Made by a program: the position numbers and the translations under genes. Below the pieces are notes generated by a model. It was not told the origin of the DNA, searched no databases, and was given only the letters and a program-made list of their open reading frames with translations. From assembly GCA_035541935.1 (NCBI GenBank), contig DATKMJ010000067.1:1-64000 (forward strand): a stretch of 64,000 bases of DNA. The letters run 5' to 3'. Of the stretch, positions 41,088 through 52,341 are shown in pieces (position 1 is the stretch's first letter; the number at the start of each line of letters is the position of its first letter). Source of the stretch: Candidatus Binatia bacterium (GTDB taxonomy: Bacteria > Vulcanimicrobiota > Vulcanimicrobiia > Vulcanimicrobiales > Vulcanimicrobiaceae).

Positions 41088-42075
41088 GGCGCTGCTCTAC
41101 GCCGCCGGCGGCGGCATCGGCGATTCGCTGGTCGCGTCGCTCGTCGCGCGCGCGCTGCGCGAGCGCTTCACGAGCGTCGACGCGTTGACGCTCGAGGCGC
41201 ACGCTCCGGTCCTCGAGCGCGTCCCGGATCTCGATCGAATCCTCATCGACGACGGCGGCGACGAGCGGGCGCTCGCGGAGCGGCTCGCGCGCGAAGAATA
41301 CGACGCGTGCGTCGTCACGTGGGCGACCGCGCGGACGGCGCGCGTTCCGTTTACGGCGGGCATCGGCGTGCGGGTCGGGCAGGCGCGGCGGATCTACTCC
41401 TTTCGCTTCACGCACCGAGTCGTCGTGCGCAGCGAAGAGGGCGACGTGACGTCGCACTGGTCCGATATCCTCCTCGATTACGCCCGCGCGATCGGCTGCG
41501 ACACCTCCGACAAGCAGTACCGTTTCGTGCCGACGGCGGAAGACGAGCGCGACGCGGAGCGGCTCAGCTCCGGCTCAGAGCCGTTGGTCATCCTCAATCC
41601 ATGCAACGCGATCGCGTCGCGCCGAGGCATCTGGCCGCTCGAGGGATGGGCGGCGCTCGCGCGGGCGCTCCGCGAACGCCTGGCGGCGCGCGTCCTCGTC
41701 AGCGGCTCGCCGGCGGACGCGCCGATGGCCGCGGGAATCGCGCGGCTCGCGGCCGACGAGCGCGTCGTCTCGATCGCCGGAATGACGAGCATCGGGGCGT
41801 TCGGCGCCCTCGCGCGGCGCGCTCGCGCGTTCGTCGGAATTACGACCGGCTCGATGCACGTGGCGGCGGCGGTCGGCGCGCCGACGGTGGGAATCTTTCC
41901 GTTTCAGTCGGATTTTCCCGAGCGCTGGGCTCCGCTCGGCCCACGCACGGAGGTCGTGCGCGCGTCCTATCCCTGCCACCCGCGCGATACGAAGGAGCGC
42001 TGCCGCGATTACGCCTGCGTTGCGAACCTCGATCTCCCGCGCGTCTTGGCGGCCGTAGCGTCGCTCGTCTCGTGA
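41065..42075 (+). CDS. Family 9 glycosyltransferase (heptosyltransferase-like)
   Basis: A 336-residue GT-B enzyme of the ADP-heptose:LPS heptosyltransferase family. YAAGGGIGDSLVASLVARAL resembles the GDSL-like N-terminal motif. Near the C-terminus GITTGSMHVAAAVGAPTVGIF is the donor-binding block. The segment YPCHPRDTKERCRDYACVAN is Cys-rich and typical of heptosyltransferases. It overlaps its neighbour by 23 bases. Fits use of ADP-heptose made by gmhA-hldA-hldC. Confidence 0.87.
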   Translation: MPQIAPSKALLYAAGGGIGDSLVASLVARALRERFTSVDALTLEAHAPVLERVPDLDRILIDDGGDERALAERLAREEYDACVVTWATARTARVPFTAGIGVRVGQARRIYSFRFTHRVVVRSEEGDVTSHWSDILLDYARAIGCDTSDKQYRFVPTAEDERDAERLSSGSEPLVILNPCNAIASRRGIWPLEGWAALARALRERLAARVLVSGSPADAPMAAGIARLAADERVVSIAGMTSIGAFGALARRARAFVGITTGSMHVAAAVGAPTVGIFPFQSDFPERWAPLGPRTEVVRASYPCHPRDTKERCRDYACVANLDLPRVLAAVASLVS

Positions 42076-42968
42076 AGCGCGCGACGATTCAACTCTGTAC
42101 CTACAACCGCGCGCCGCTCCTCGCGCGGGTGCTCGACGCGTGCTTCGATCAGACGACGCCGGGCGACGAGTACGAGGTCGTGCTCGTCGACGACGGATCG
42201 AGCGACGAAACGCCGGCCGTCATCGAGACCGCGCGAGCGCGCGCCTCTTGCGCCTTCGTCGTCGTGACCCAGCGCAACGCCGGGCTGGCGACCGCGCGCA
42301 ACGCCGGCATCGCGCGGGCGTCGGGCGAGCAGATCATCTTCATCGACGACGACGTCCTGCCGCTTCCGAATTTCGTCGAAGAGCATCTGCGCGCGCACGC
42401 GCGCCGGCCGCGCGCGATCGTCCGCGGCGGGGCGATCGAGGTCGCGGATCTCGACTATCTCCCGCCGCCGATCTGGAGCATCAAGAATTACAGCGGGAAC
42501 TACTTCTGGACGACGAACGTCTCGGCGCCGCTCGCGACGATCCGCGAGATCGGCGGATTCGACGAGTCGTTCTCCGAGTACGGATGGGAAGATATCGACG
42601 TCGGCCTCCGGCTGCGCGCCAAGGGCGTGCGCGCCGTCTTCCACCCCGCGGCGCTCGTCTATCACTACAAGCCGCGCCCCCGGACGGCGAACGTTGATAA
42701 GATGATCGCCCAGGCGCGAGCGCAGGCCCGAACCGCGGTGCGTCTCATCCGCCGCCATCCGAATTGGCGCGCCTACCTCGCCACCGGAGTCAATCCGGTG
42801 CAGCGCCGCTTTCACGCGATGCTCCGCGCGATGCGCGTCGACGAGCGCCTTCGCAAGCGGCTCTCCGGCGCCGGCGATCGCGAGCTGCTTCCGCGCGAGG
42901 CGCGGGCGGCGCGGGCGCTGGCGAACGACGCGTATTTCGACGAGCTGGAACGCGCGCTGCGCTCGTGA
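42072..42968 (+). CDS. Family 2 glycosyltransferase
   Basis: A 298-residue GT-A enzyme. IQLCTYNRAPLLARVL opens the domain, VVLVDDGSSDETP and IIFIDDDVLPLPN provide nucleotide and DxD sites, and EYGWEDIDVGLRLRAKG is the ED motif. GTG start at 42072 overlaps the previous stop. A C-terminal helical part similar to the first GT2 gene suggests related acceptors. Confidence 0.87.
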   Translation: MKRATIQLCTYNRAPLLARVLDACFDQTTPGDEYEVVLVDDGSSDETPAVIETARARASCAFVVVTQRNAGLATARNAGIARASGEQIIFIDDDVLPLPNFVEEHLRAHARRPRAIVRGGAIEVADLDYLPPPIWSIKNYSGNYFWTTNVSAPLATIREIGGFDESFSEYGWEDIDVGLRLRAKGVRAVFHPAALVYHYKPRPRTANVDKMIAQARAQARTAVRLIRRHPNWRAYLATGVNPVQRRFHAMLRAMRVDERLRKRLSGAGDRELLPREARAARALANDAYFDELERALRS

Positions 42969-43951
42969 AGATCCTGCTCTCGCGCACCGATCGGATCGGG
43001 GATCTGATCCTCTCGACTCCCGCGATTGCAACGGTTCGGCAATCCTTTCCGCGGGCGCACGTCGCGATCGTCACGAGCGAGCACAACCGCGTCGTCATCG
43101 AACGCAACGACGACCTCGACGAGGTCCTCGTGCTGCCCGAAGGCGCGAGCCCGCAGAAGTTCGGTGCTCGGCTCGAGGGCTACGACATCGCGATCGCGCT
43201 CGCGCCGCGCTCCGTCGATCTCCGTCTCGCCGGCGCGACGCGAGCGCCGATCCGGGTCGGATACACGTACGAGCGCCGATGGTTCGCGCGCCTCACCGCC
43301 GCGCTCTACGTCAACCGCATCATGATCTCCGAGGCCGATCCGGAACTCTGCGATCGCGATCCGCGTCGTCTCGTGCGCCACGAGGTGGATCAGTTGCTCG
43401 ATCTCGTGGCGCTCGCCGGCGCTCGCGCTCGCGTGGCCCGCCTTCGCCTGGACGTCACCGAAGACGATAGGATCGTCGCGCGCGGGCTGCCGCCCGATCC
43501 GATCGTGCTCCATCTCGGCCGCCGGTGGTTCTCCGACGGAAGCACGCAGGCGGGAACGCTCGCGATCGTCCGGAGCCTCTCGGCGCTCGCGCCGGTCGTC
43601 GTCACGTGCGCGCGGGATTGCGAGCCGATGGCGCCGGCGTTCGAGAGAGACGGGCACGTCGCGCGGGTGCTCTGCGGCCTGCCGTTTCACGAGTGGGCCG
43701 CCGTGCTCGAGCGTGCGCGCGTCGTCGTGACGGTCGATACCGGCGCGACGCACGTTGCCAGCGCCGTCGGCCGGCCGACGGTCGTCGCCTTCGAGCATCA
43801 CTACTTCAACCTGAACTCACAAGAATGGTCGCCGTACGGCGTCCCGCACGTGCTCGTTCGCAAACCCGCGCGCGAGAGCGACGCCGAATTGGAACGGTTC
43901 CGCGCCGAGATCGTCGACGGCGTCGCGCGGCTCATTGCGGGTCCGCCGTGA
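42965..43951 (+). CDS. Family 9 glycosyltransferase (heptosyltransferase-like)
   Basis: A 328-residue GT-B enzyme. ILLSRTDRIGDLILSTPAI is the classical GT9 N-terminus (RxDxxGDxxLxTP). VVVTVDTGATHVASAVGRPT is the donor site. GTG start overlapping the preceding gene. Better conserved than the other GT9 in this block, so this may be the inner-core heptosyltransferase. Confidence 0.89.
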   Translation: MKILLSRTDRIGDLILSTPAIATVRQSFPRAHVAIVTSEHNRVVIERNDDLDEVLVLPEGASPQKFGARLEGYDIAIALAPRSVDLRLAGATRAPIRVGYTYERRWFARLTAALYVNRIMISEADPELCDRDPRRLVRHEVDQLLDLVALAGARARVARLRLDVTEDDRIVARGLPPDPIVLHLGRRWFSDGSTQAGTLAIVRSLSALAPVVVTCARDCEPMAPAFERDGHVARVLCGLPFHEWAAVLERARVVVTVDTGATHVASAVGRPTVVAFEHHYFNLNSQEWSPYGVPHVLVRKPARESDAELERFRAEIVDGVARLIAGPP

Positions 43952-44830
43952 CCGCGGTCTCCGTCGTCATACCGACGTACAATCGCCTCGACACGCTCGC
44001 CCACGTCGTGCCGACGCTGCTCGCGCAGGATCTCGACGCATCCGAGTACGAGCTGCTCGTCTGCGATTCGAACTCGACCGACGGCACGGCCGAGTACCTC
44101 GCGGAGGTGCGGAAGACGCACCCTTCGGTTCGGCATCTGCCGGGCGCGTACGGCGGCCGGGCGGCGGCGCGCAACGCCGGCATCGCGGCGGCCCGCGGCG
44201 AGATCGTTCTCTTCAACGACGCGGATATTCTGGCATCGCCCGACTTGATCTCGACGCATCTGCGCCGCCATCGCGAGCGCAGCGGCATCGCCGTCGTCGG
44301 CCTCGAGGTGCAAGTGCGCGACCTCGCCGAGTACGAGTACAAGCGAGTTCATCCCGAGGCTCGCGGGCATCTCCATCCGCCGTCGCGAAAAAGGCTCTCG
44401 TGGCTCTATTTTCTGACGGGCAACGCATCGGTTCGGCGTTCGGATCTCTTGCGGGCGGGATCGTTCGACGAGAGCTTTACCGGATACGGGCACGAGGACT
44501 TGGAGCTCGGCTACCGTCTGCATCGCATCGGTATCGAGATTCTTTACGAGCCGAAGGCGGTCAACTACCACTGTCAAGCGGTACCGTACGAGGACCAGAA
44601 GGAGAAGATGCGGCTCGCCGGACGTTCGACCGCTCGATTCTATCGCAAGCACCCGGATCTCGAGGTGATGCTGAACCTCGGCATGACGCCGCTCTCGCTC
44701 GGCCTGCACTCGATGCTATCCTCGATGCCGCACGTGCTCGGATTCATCGACGCTCGCGCGCGGCGCTCGCGTCTGGCGCGCGAGTTGTTGCTCCAATACT
44801 ATTACGTCTCGGGAATTAAGGAAGCGCGCG

Positions 44831-44841
<11 letters not shown>
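43948..44841 (+). CDS. Family 2 glycosyltransferase
   Basis: A 297-residue GT-A enzyme with VVIPTYNRLDTL, LLVCDSNSTDGT, IVLFNDADILASP (DAD instead of DDD) and GYGHEDLELGYRLHR (HED). GTG start at 43948. The 3' end overlaps aspS by 11 bases, tying the sugar block to aspS transcription. Confidence 0.87.
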
Positions 44842-46588
<1,747 letters not shown>

Positions 46589-46650
46589 ACGAGGTCACGC
46601 TTCGCGATCGCCGCGCGTTTTGAGAGCGTGCGTTGATGAGGAGGTAACCG

Positions 46651-47037
46651 ATGCAGATCGCAGTGTTGTTGATGTTCGCAGGCGTGTTCTTCTGGCCGAG
46701 TCCGATCGATTGGCAGATGAACCAGCAGAACGTCGTTATCCGCGGCGCGGTCGTGGACGAGACGAGCGGCCGCGGCCTTCCCGGAGCGACCGTCTACGCG
46801 ACGTCGGGAGCTTTAGATGCGACGACGGTCACGGATTCAAAGGGCAACTTTATCTTCCTGACGCTTTTCCCCGGCACGTATTGGCTCTGCGCCTCGAAAG
46901 ACGGCTACTCCGACCGCGGCTGCCGCCCGCGCGACGCGCAACCGCCGGAGCTCTTCGCCGGATTCGAATACGGCGCGACGATCGTGCTTCCGCGCGTCCA
47001 GACTACGGTTTTGTTCGGCGCCCCAAAACCGCGTTAG
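46651..47037 (+). CDS. Secreted carboxypeptidase-regulatory-like (beta-sandwich) protein
   Basis: A 128-residue protein with a short signal sequence (MQIAVLLMFAGVFFWP) and a CarboxypepD_reg-like domain: VVIRGAVVDETSGRGLPGATV, then TVTDSKGNFIFLTLFPGTY. Such domains form small beta-sandwiches in exported proteins. The Shine-Dalgarno sequence GAGGAGGT (46638-46645) is strong. The 3' end overlaps the uracil-DNA glycosylase gene on the other strand by 35 bases. Role unknown. Confidence 0.75.
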   Translation: MQIAVLLMFAGVFFWPSPIDWQMNQQNVVIRGAVVDETSGRGLPGATVYATSGALDATTVTDSKGNFIFLTLFPGTYWLCASKDGYSDRGCRPRDAQPPELFAGFEYGATIVLPRVQTTVLFGAPKPR

Positions 47038-47704
47038 CGCGGCTGAAGATCGCGTCGAACATCGGCTCGGTGAGCTTGCCGGTGTTCGTGTTCTGCCGGC
47101 TCGGGTGGTAGGACGCGATAACGACGATGCGCCGGCGCCCTTTCGTCGCGGCGCACTCCGCACCGTGCGCGAATCTCGGGCGCGGCGGATCGAACGCGAA
47201 CCCCGCGCCGTCGAGAACGCGGAGAACGGCGGAGAAGCCAATGCTGCCGAGCCCGATCGCGACGCGCAGCCGCCCGAGCGCCTCGAACTCCTCCGCGAGG
47301 TACGGCAGGCATTTGCGCAACTCGCCGGGTGTCGGCTTGTTCTTCGGAGGCGCGCAGCGCGCCGCGGCGGTAATGAGGCAATCGCGCAAGACGAGGCCGT
47401 CGTCGCGCGAGATCGCATCGGGTTGCGAGGCGAACCCCGCGCGATAGAGCGCCGGATAGAGAAAGTTCCCCGATGCGTCGCCGGTGAACGGCCGGCCGGT
47501 GCGATTGCTCCCGTGCGCGCCCGGTGCGAGACCGACGAGGACGACGCGGGCCCGCGGGTCGCCGAAGGCGGGAACCGGCTTGCCCCAATAGACCTCGTCG
47601 CGGTGCGCTCGCTTACGATCGCGCGCGACGCGCGCGGCGTAGGCGCGAAGCTCGGGACAGCGCGTGCAGCGCACGACCGCCGCGGAGATCTCGTTCAGAT
47701 CCAT
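47003..47704 (-). CDS. Uracil-DNA glycosylase, family 5 (UdgB-like)
   Basis: A 233-residue DNA repair enzyme. CTRCPELR supplies two of the four Fe-S cysteines expected. Motif 1 is GLAPGAHGSNRTGRPFTGD, with the AHG..NRTGR pattern of family 5 rather than family 4, and the C-terminal SYHPSRQNTNTGKLT is motif 2. It is the last gene of the minus-strand peptide operon and overlaps the C39-like gene by 10 bases. Confidence 0.9.
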   Translation of the reverse strand: MDLNEISAAVVRCTRCPELRAYAARVARDRKRAHRDEVYWGKPVPAFGDPRARVVLVGLAPGAHGSNRTGRPFTGDASGNFLYPALYRAGFASQPDAISRDDGLVLRDCLITAAARCAPPKNKPTPGELRKCLPYLAEEFEALGRLRVAIGLGSIGFSAVLRVLDGAGFAFDPPRPRFAHGAECAATKGRRRIVVIASYHPSRQNTNTGKLTEPMFDAIFSRANAVLGRRTKP

Positions 47705-48591
47705 TGCAGAAGGTCGGCGTACTCGATGCCGATCGGCGCGACGACGTAGGCGACGCCCTCGTTGCGCTGCCAGACGCGCTCGATCGCCCCGCGGGGATAG
47801 ACGACGCGCACGTTGGGAGCGGCCGGATCGTTGATCGCGCAATCGCCGTCGCGGGTGAAGCCGCACAGGACGGAGATGTGGCCGTCGGAGCGCTCGAGCG
47901 GAGCGCCGGGGAGCTCGCCGTCGGCCCAAGAGTACGAGATCGCAAGCGGCAGGTTGCGCTCGATGAATCTCGCCGCGTGATCGAGGTTGCGCAGGTGTCC
48001 GACGATGCCGCGCAAGCCGAGTCGCCCGCTGTAGGCGACGTTAAACGTCCAGTTTCCGGTGCCGTTGTAGGCGCGGTCGAAGACCGCGCGCGCGGTCTCG
48101 GCGACCGAGCGATCGATACCGTGAAAGGCGTGGATCATCGAAAGGCTCGCCGGGCTGCACCAACCGCGCTCGTCGGTCTCCGCGTACTGCGAGCGCGCCG
48201 GTACGTCGAGAATGTGGGCGTCGCGCGCGTACGGCATCGAAGGCCGCGCCCGCACCGGCGACGAGAAAGCAACGACGTCGAACTCGACGCCGCTCGCGCG
48301 CACTTCGATGCCGTCGAACGGCTGCGCGGCGCGCACGACGTCGATATCGACGCGGACGCCGTCGTGCTCGGGGCTGAACGACTTGGCGCCGGTCGGCCGC
48401 CACTCGGAGTGGTCGAGCCAGTCGCCGGCCGGACGGCCCGCTCGGGCGAGGCGAAACGCGATCCGTCCGCTCGGCGCGTGCGTGTTCCAACTGAGCACGC
48501 CGCCGCGCGTCGGTTCGAAGGAGAGCCGCGCGTACTCGCTCGCCCGCATCGCCTGCGCGAAGGCGAAGGGGTTCAGATGCTCCACTGCCAC
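47695..48591 (-). CDS. C39-like cysteine peptidase
   Basis: A 298-residue protein. The C-terminal half has a papain-like triad: Cys in DERGWCSPASLSMI, His in SDGHISVLCGFT and Asp in INDPAAPN, as in peptidase C39_2. The N-terminal 130 residues look like a beta-rich accessory domain. No signal peptide is seen. GTG at 48589-48591 was chosen because the longer reading frame runs deep into the upstream gene. Context (peptide-binding lipoprotein, D-glutamate enzymes) suggests cleavage of peptides or muropeptides. Confidence 0.75.
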   Translation of the reverse strand: MAVEHLNPFAFAQAMRASEYARLSFEPTRGGVLSWNTHAPSGRIAFRLARAGRPAGDWLDHSEWRPTGAKSFSPEHDGVRVDIDVVRAAQPFDGIEVRASGVEFDVVAFSSPVRARPSMPYARDAHILDVPARSQYAETDERGWCSPASLSMIHAFHGIDRSVAETARAVFDRAYNGTGNWTFNVAYSGRLGLRGIVGHLRNLDHAARFIERNLPLAISYSWADGELPGAPLERSDGHISVLCGFTRDGDCAINDPAAPNVRVVYPRGAIERVWQRNEGVAYVVAPIGIEYADLLQWI

Positions 48592-50192
48592 GAGTTCCAA
48601 CTGTCGCCGATGAACGCGGCGGGAACGTAGTTCTTGAGATCGGAGTTCATCGCCGTGTAGTTCGTCCGCCACGTGAAGAAAACGGCCGGCACGAGCTCGC
48701 GGATGCGCTCCTCTTCACGCTGGTAGAGCCGCTTGCGCGCGGCGACGTCGAACGTGCTCGCGGCCGCGGCGCTCGTCTCGTTGACGACCGGGTCGTTCAG
48801 CCACGACGTGTTCGCGCCGCGCGGCGGGATGTACGCGCCGTTCCAATCGCCGGAGTTGTCGGGATCGGGGCCGTTCGTCTCGATCGACCACTCGAGATCG
48901 TACTTCCCGGTGTAGAGCGGACCGTTCGTCGCGAAGAGATAACTGCCGGGGTAGTTGCGTATCGTCAGGTCGATGCCGACCTCGCGCAGCATCGACTGGA
49001 TCACGACCTGCGACGCGGAGTTCTCTTCGTGGCCCGTCGTCGCGTAGATCGTAAGGCGCATCGTCTGCGCTCCCTTGTGCAGGAAGCCGTCGGCGCCGAG
49101 ACTCCATCCGGCGCGCGCGAGCAGCCGCTTCGCGTCGGACGGATCGAAGCGATAGGGCGGCAGCGCCGGCGCGGCCCACGACTCCGGAAAGATATCGGAG
49201 ACCGCGAGCCTGTCGACGCCGCGAAAGACCGTCGCGTTGATGCGTCGCCAATCGATCGCTTCGGCAATCGCGCGCCGAACGCGGACGTCGGAGAGCAGCG
49301 GCCGGCTTACGTTGATACCGAGATGGCGCCAGTCGGCGATCGTGCGCTTGTCGACCCGGATCCCATCGATCGACGAGAGTCGCGCGACCGCGTTGGGGTT
49401 CACGTTCGGATAGACGTCGACCTCGTGCGTCGCGAGCTGTTCGAAGAGCGTGTTGACGTCGGGCACGACCTTCCAGATCACTTCCTTGACCTTCGGCGGC
49501 CCGCGGAAGTAACGCGGATTGGGGACGAAGACGAGCGACGATCCGCGGCTCCACTCGCGCAACAGGTACGGGCCGCTCGAGAGCGGGCGTCCGTTGAACG
49601 GCGCGTTGTTGATGTTCGGGAGGTTTCCGAGCAGATGCGCCGGCATCGGGGGATAGGCCGCGCCGCCGAAGGCGAGTATGCCGAGAACGGCGACGTCGGG
49701 ACGGCGCAGCCGGATGACGATCGTGTACGGATCGGGCGCGCTTGCCGACGCGATGGATTGCCAGCCGTAGCGCGTCTTCACGTCGTTCGCGGGATTCATC
49801 ACCGCGCGATAGGTGAAGAGCCAGTCGGCCGCGGTGAGCGGCGCGCCGTCGGCCCAGACGACGCCGCGGCGCAGATGGACGACGATGCGACGGCCGTCGG
49901 GGCTGATGCCGCCGTTGCGCAGCGACGGCACCTGCGTCGCGAGATCGGGAACGTAGTTGCCGCGCGCGTCGTACCGAAGGATGAACGAAAAGAGCAGGCC
50001 GGAGATCGTATCGGCCGCGAGGGTGTGCGCGAACATCAAGTTGAGCGAGTCGGGCTCTTCGTCTTCGCCGAGGCGCACGACGCCCGGAACCGTCCACGGG
50101 TTGCGCGCCCCAAACGGCGCGACCCGCGCGTGCGCGCAGCCGCTCAGCGCGGTGAGCAATGCCAGCGCGGCGGCGATGCGCCGGGCGATCAT
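48573..50192 (-). CDS. ABC-transporter peptide-binding lipoprotein (SBP family 5)
   Basis: A 539-residue extracytoplasmic solute-binding protein, OppA/DppA type. The signal ends in the lipobox LSGC with Cys19. NLMFAHTLAADTI near the start, PDLATQVPS, WADGAPLTAADWLFTYRAVM (typical SBP_bac_5 signature) and LGINVSRPLLSDVRVRRAI are clear. No permease or ATPase genes are adjacent, so it must use a transporter encoded elsewhere. It lies between the DgcN-like and C39-like genes. Confidence 0.9.
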   Translation of the reverse strand: MIARRIAAALALLTALSGCAHARVAPFGARNPWTVPGVVRLGEDEEPDSLNLMFAHTLAADTISGLLFSFILRYDARGNYVPDLATQVPSLRNGGISPDGRRIVVHLRRGVVWADGAPLTAADWLFTYRAVMNPANDVKTRYGWQSIASASAPDPYTIVIRLRRPDVAVLGILAFGGAAYPPMPAHLLGNLPNINNAPFNGRPLSSGPYLLREWSRGSSLVFVPNPRYFRGPPKVKEVIWKVVPDVNTLFEQLATHEVDVYPNVNPNAVARLSSIDGIRVDKRTIADWRHLGINVSRPLLSDVRVRRAIAEAIDWRRINATVFRGVDRLAVSDIFPESWAAPALPPYRFDPSDAKRLLARAGWSLGADGFLHKGAQTMRLTIYATTGHEENSASQVVIQSMLREVGIDLTIRNYPGSYLFATNGPLYTGKYDLEWSIETNGPDPDNSGDWNGAYIPPRGANTSWLNDPVVNETSAAAASTFDVAARKRLYQREEERIRELVPAVFFTWRTNYTAMNSDLKNYVPAAFIGDSWNSWQWSI

Positions 50193-51253
50193 TCGGAGGG
50201 TGAAGCGAGCGGAGTTCGTTTGACGATTCGCTGCGCGATCGCGGCGTAGAATTGCGTCGCGCCGAAGCGCACGAGATCGTCGGCCGGCAGACCGGTCTCG
50301 GCGCGGGCGCGCTCGATCTGTGCGCGCGCCTCCCGCTCGTCTAAGCCGTACGTGTTGAGCGCGATGCCGACGACCGGCGCGGGTTTGATCGCCGCGAGCA
50401 ACCGTTCGTGCAGCCCGATCAGTTCCGAATAGCTCAGCGTCGGCGTTTGGTACGACTCGATCGCCGCGCGGCGCGGATCGGCGACGAGAACGAGCGCGTC
50501 GGGGGCGCTGCCGGTCATCAACGCGAGCGTTACCGCCGCGTAGGCGGGGTGGTTGATCGCGCCCTGCCCCTCGACGACGATGAGATCCGCGCCTTCGTGC
50601 GATGCGTAGAGCACGAGCTGCTCGGCCGCGCCCGCGGCAAAATCGGCGATGACGCGATCGACGGAGATTCCCCAGCCCGCAATCAGCACGCCGGTCTGAC
50701 CCGTCGGAACGAAGCGCGCCTTCTTCCCGGCGGCGTTCGCCGCGCGCACGAGTTCGAGCGAAACCGTCATCTTGCCGACGGCGCAGTCGTTGCCGATCGT
50801 GAGCAGCACCGGTGCCGTTACGGCGTACGCATCGCCGGAGAAGAGCGGAACCTCGGGCGGCTCGCGGACGTCCCAGATCGCCGTTCCCGCGGCGTCGGCC
50901 GCGCGGGCGAACTCCCGATCGCGGCCGAGAATCTCGTGCAGGCCGCTGACGATCTCGAGCTTTGCGGCGATCGCTTCGAGCACCGCGGCGCGCCAACTCG
51001 GGGGCAGTCCGCCGCCCTTCGGTGCGGTTCCGACGAGCAGCGAGGTCGGCGAAAACCGCAGCGCCTCGCCGACGCTCGCGACGATCGGTGCGTCGCTGTC
51101 GAGGTGCGCGAGCACGTCGCGCACGCTCCGGCCCGCATGCGAGGGATCGACGACGGCGACGACCTCGTCGTTGCCGTAGCGAATGACGCCGTGCGCGGTC
51201 TTGGCGTCGGCGGCGAAGCGTTCGGGTGCGAGGATCGCGTAGCGGCGGATCAT
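50189..51253 (-). CDS. DUF1611-family protein, DgcN-like (D-glutamate N-acetyltransferase)
   Basis: A 354-residue protein with an N-terminal Rossmann-like part and a C-terminal P-loop-like domain (TIGNDCAVGKMTVSLEL, VEGQGAINHPAY). Members paired with a dipeptide epimerase-like enzyme (DgcN with DgcA) convert D-glutamate to N-acetyl-D-glutamate and then N-acetyl-L-glutamate in marine bacteria. Here the two genes overlap by 4 bases (ATGA). The assignment rests on family and pairing; other DUF1611 proteins may differ. Confidence 0.78.
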   Translation of the reverse strand: MIRRYAILAPERFAADAKTAHGVIRYGNDEVVAVVDPSHAGRSVRDVLAHLDSDAPIVASVGEALRFSPTSLLVGTAPKGGGLPPSWRAAVLEAIAAKLEIVSGLHEILGRDREFARAADAAGTAIWDVREPPEVPLFSGDAYAVTAPVLLTIGNDCAVGKMTVSLELVRAANAAGKKARFVPTGQTGVLIAGWGISVDRVIADFAAGAAEQLVLYASHEGADLIVVEGQGAINHPAYAAVTLALMTGSAPDALVLVADPRRAAIESYQTPTLSYSELIGLHERLLAAIKPAPVVGIALNTYGLDEREARAQIERARAETGLPADDLVRFGATQFYAAIAQRIVKRTPLASPSE

Positions 51254-52266
51254 GCCGGCGCGACGGCGCGCACGCCGAGACCCGGCGCGTCGGGGAGCAC
51301 GAGCTTACCGTCACGATACGTGACGCCGGCGAAGGGATCGTGCGCGATGAGCAGCGGTCCGTCGATATCGGCCCAGTCGGCCAGCGGCGAAAGGTGCGCG
51401 GCGGCGGTCGCGGCGATCGCGCTCTCGACCATGCACCCGATCATCACGCGCATTCCCATCGCGCGCGCCGTGTGGATCATTGCGAGCGCGCCGCGGATGC
51501 CGCCGGTCTTCGCGAGCTTGACGTTGACGCCGTCGACGCAGCCGTAGAGGCGCGGAAGATCGTTGGCGTCCATCGCGTCTTCGTCGGCGACGATCGGGAT
51601 CGTCACGCGTTCGCGAACCGCGCGCAGTTGCTCGGGGCTCCCGGCGGGAACCGGCTGCTCGCAGCACTCGATCTCGTAACGCTCGAGCTCGCGCAAGATC
51701 GCGACCGCATCCTCGACGTCCCAGCCCTCGTTCGCGTCGATCCGGATGACGCCGCGATACCGCTCCCGAATCGCGGCGATCGTCTCAACCTGTTCGGCGC
51801 GGGTGCCGCTCCCGAGCTTGATCTTGAGAATCGGGTGGTCGCCCGCCTCGGCGAGCTTGCGCAGCGTCGTCTCAGGATCGGCGATGCCGATCGTGAACGA
51901 GGTCGTGGCCGATGCTGCCGGGTCGAGGCCGAGCAGCGCGTAGAGCGGCTTTCCGAGGTCTCTGCCGATGAGGTCGTGCAACGCGAGGTCGAGGCCGCCG
52001 CGCGCCGCCGCCGGAATGCCGGAGTGGAGCAGCCTCTCGAGCAGATAGGGATCGTCGGCGGCGAGTTCGTGCGTTTCGAAGTAGCCGGCGACGCTCTCCA
52101 CCGTTTCGCCGTAGCGCTCGATCGGCGTCGCTTCGCCGATCCCTTCGCGGCCCTCCGATTCGATGCGGATCAATGCCGTGCGCGCGACGGTCTCCTCGCC
52201 GCGCGCGATCTTGAAGGGATGCCGAAGCGGGAGTTCGAGTGCCTCTATGCCGAGCGAGAGCGCCAT
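51250..52266 (-). CDS. Dipeptide epimerase / N-acyl-D-glutamate racemase (enolase superfamily)
   Basis: A 338-residue muconate-lactonising-type enzyme. KIKLGSG carries the catalytic KxK, RIDANEGW and CEQPV the metal ligands, ADEDAM the third ligand, and NVKLAKTGG the second base. It could epimerise L-Ala-D/L-Glu from murein, or act as DgcA on N-acetyl-D-glutamate; the adjacent DUF1611 gene favours the second or both. ATG 52266 has AAAGG upstream; a TTG at 52281 is possible. First gene of the operon. Confidence 0.88.
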   Translation of the reverse strand: MALSLGIEALELPLRHPFKIARGEETVARTALIRIESEGREGIGEATPIERYGETVESVAGYFETHELAADDPYLLERLLHSGIPAAARGGLDLALHDLIGRDLGKPLYALLGLDPAASATTSFTIGIADPETTLRKLAEAGDHPILKIKLGSGTRAEQVETIAAIRERYRGVIRIDANEGWDVEDAVAILRELERYEIECCEQPVPAGSPEQLRAVRERVTIPIVADEDAMDANDLPRLYGCVDGVNVKLAKTGGIRGALAMIHTARAMGMRVMIGCMVESAIAATAAAHLSPLADWADIDGPLLIAHDPFAGVTYRDGKLVLPDAPGLGVRAVAPA

Positions 52267-52341
52267 CGCTGCGCCTTTCAACCGGGCGCCGCACCTTCCC
52301 CGGCGCGGCTTGACGCGCGGTGGTACTGTAGAGAGGCTCGA

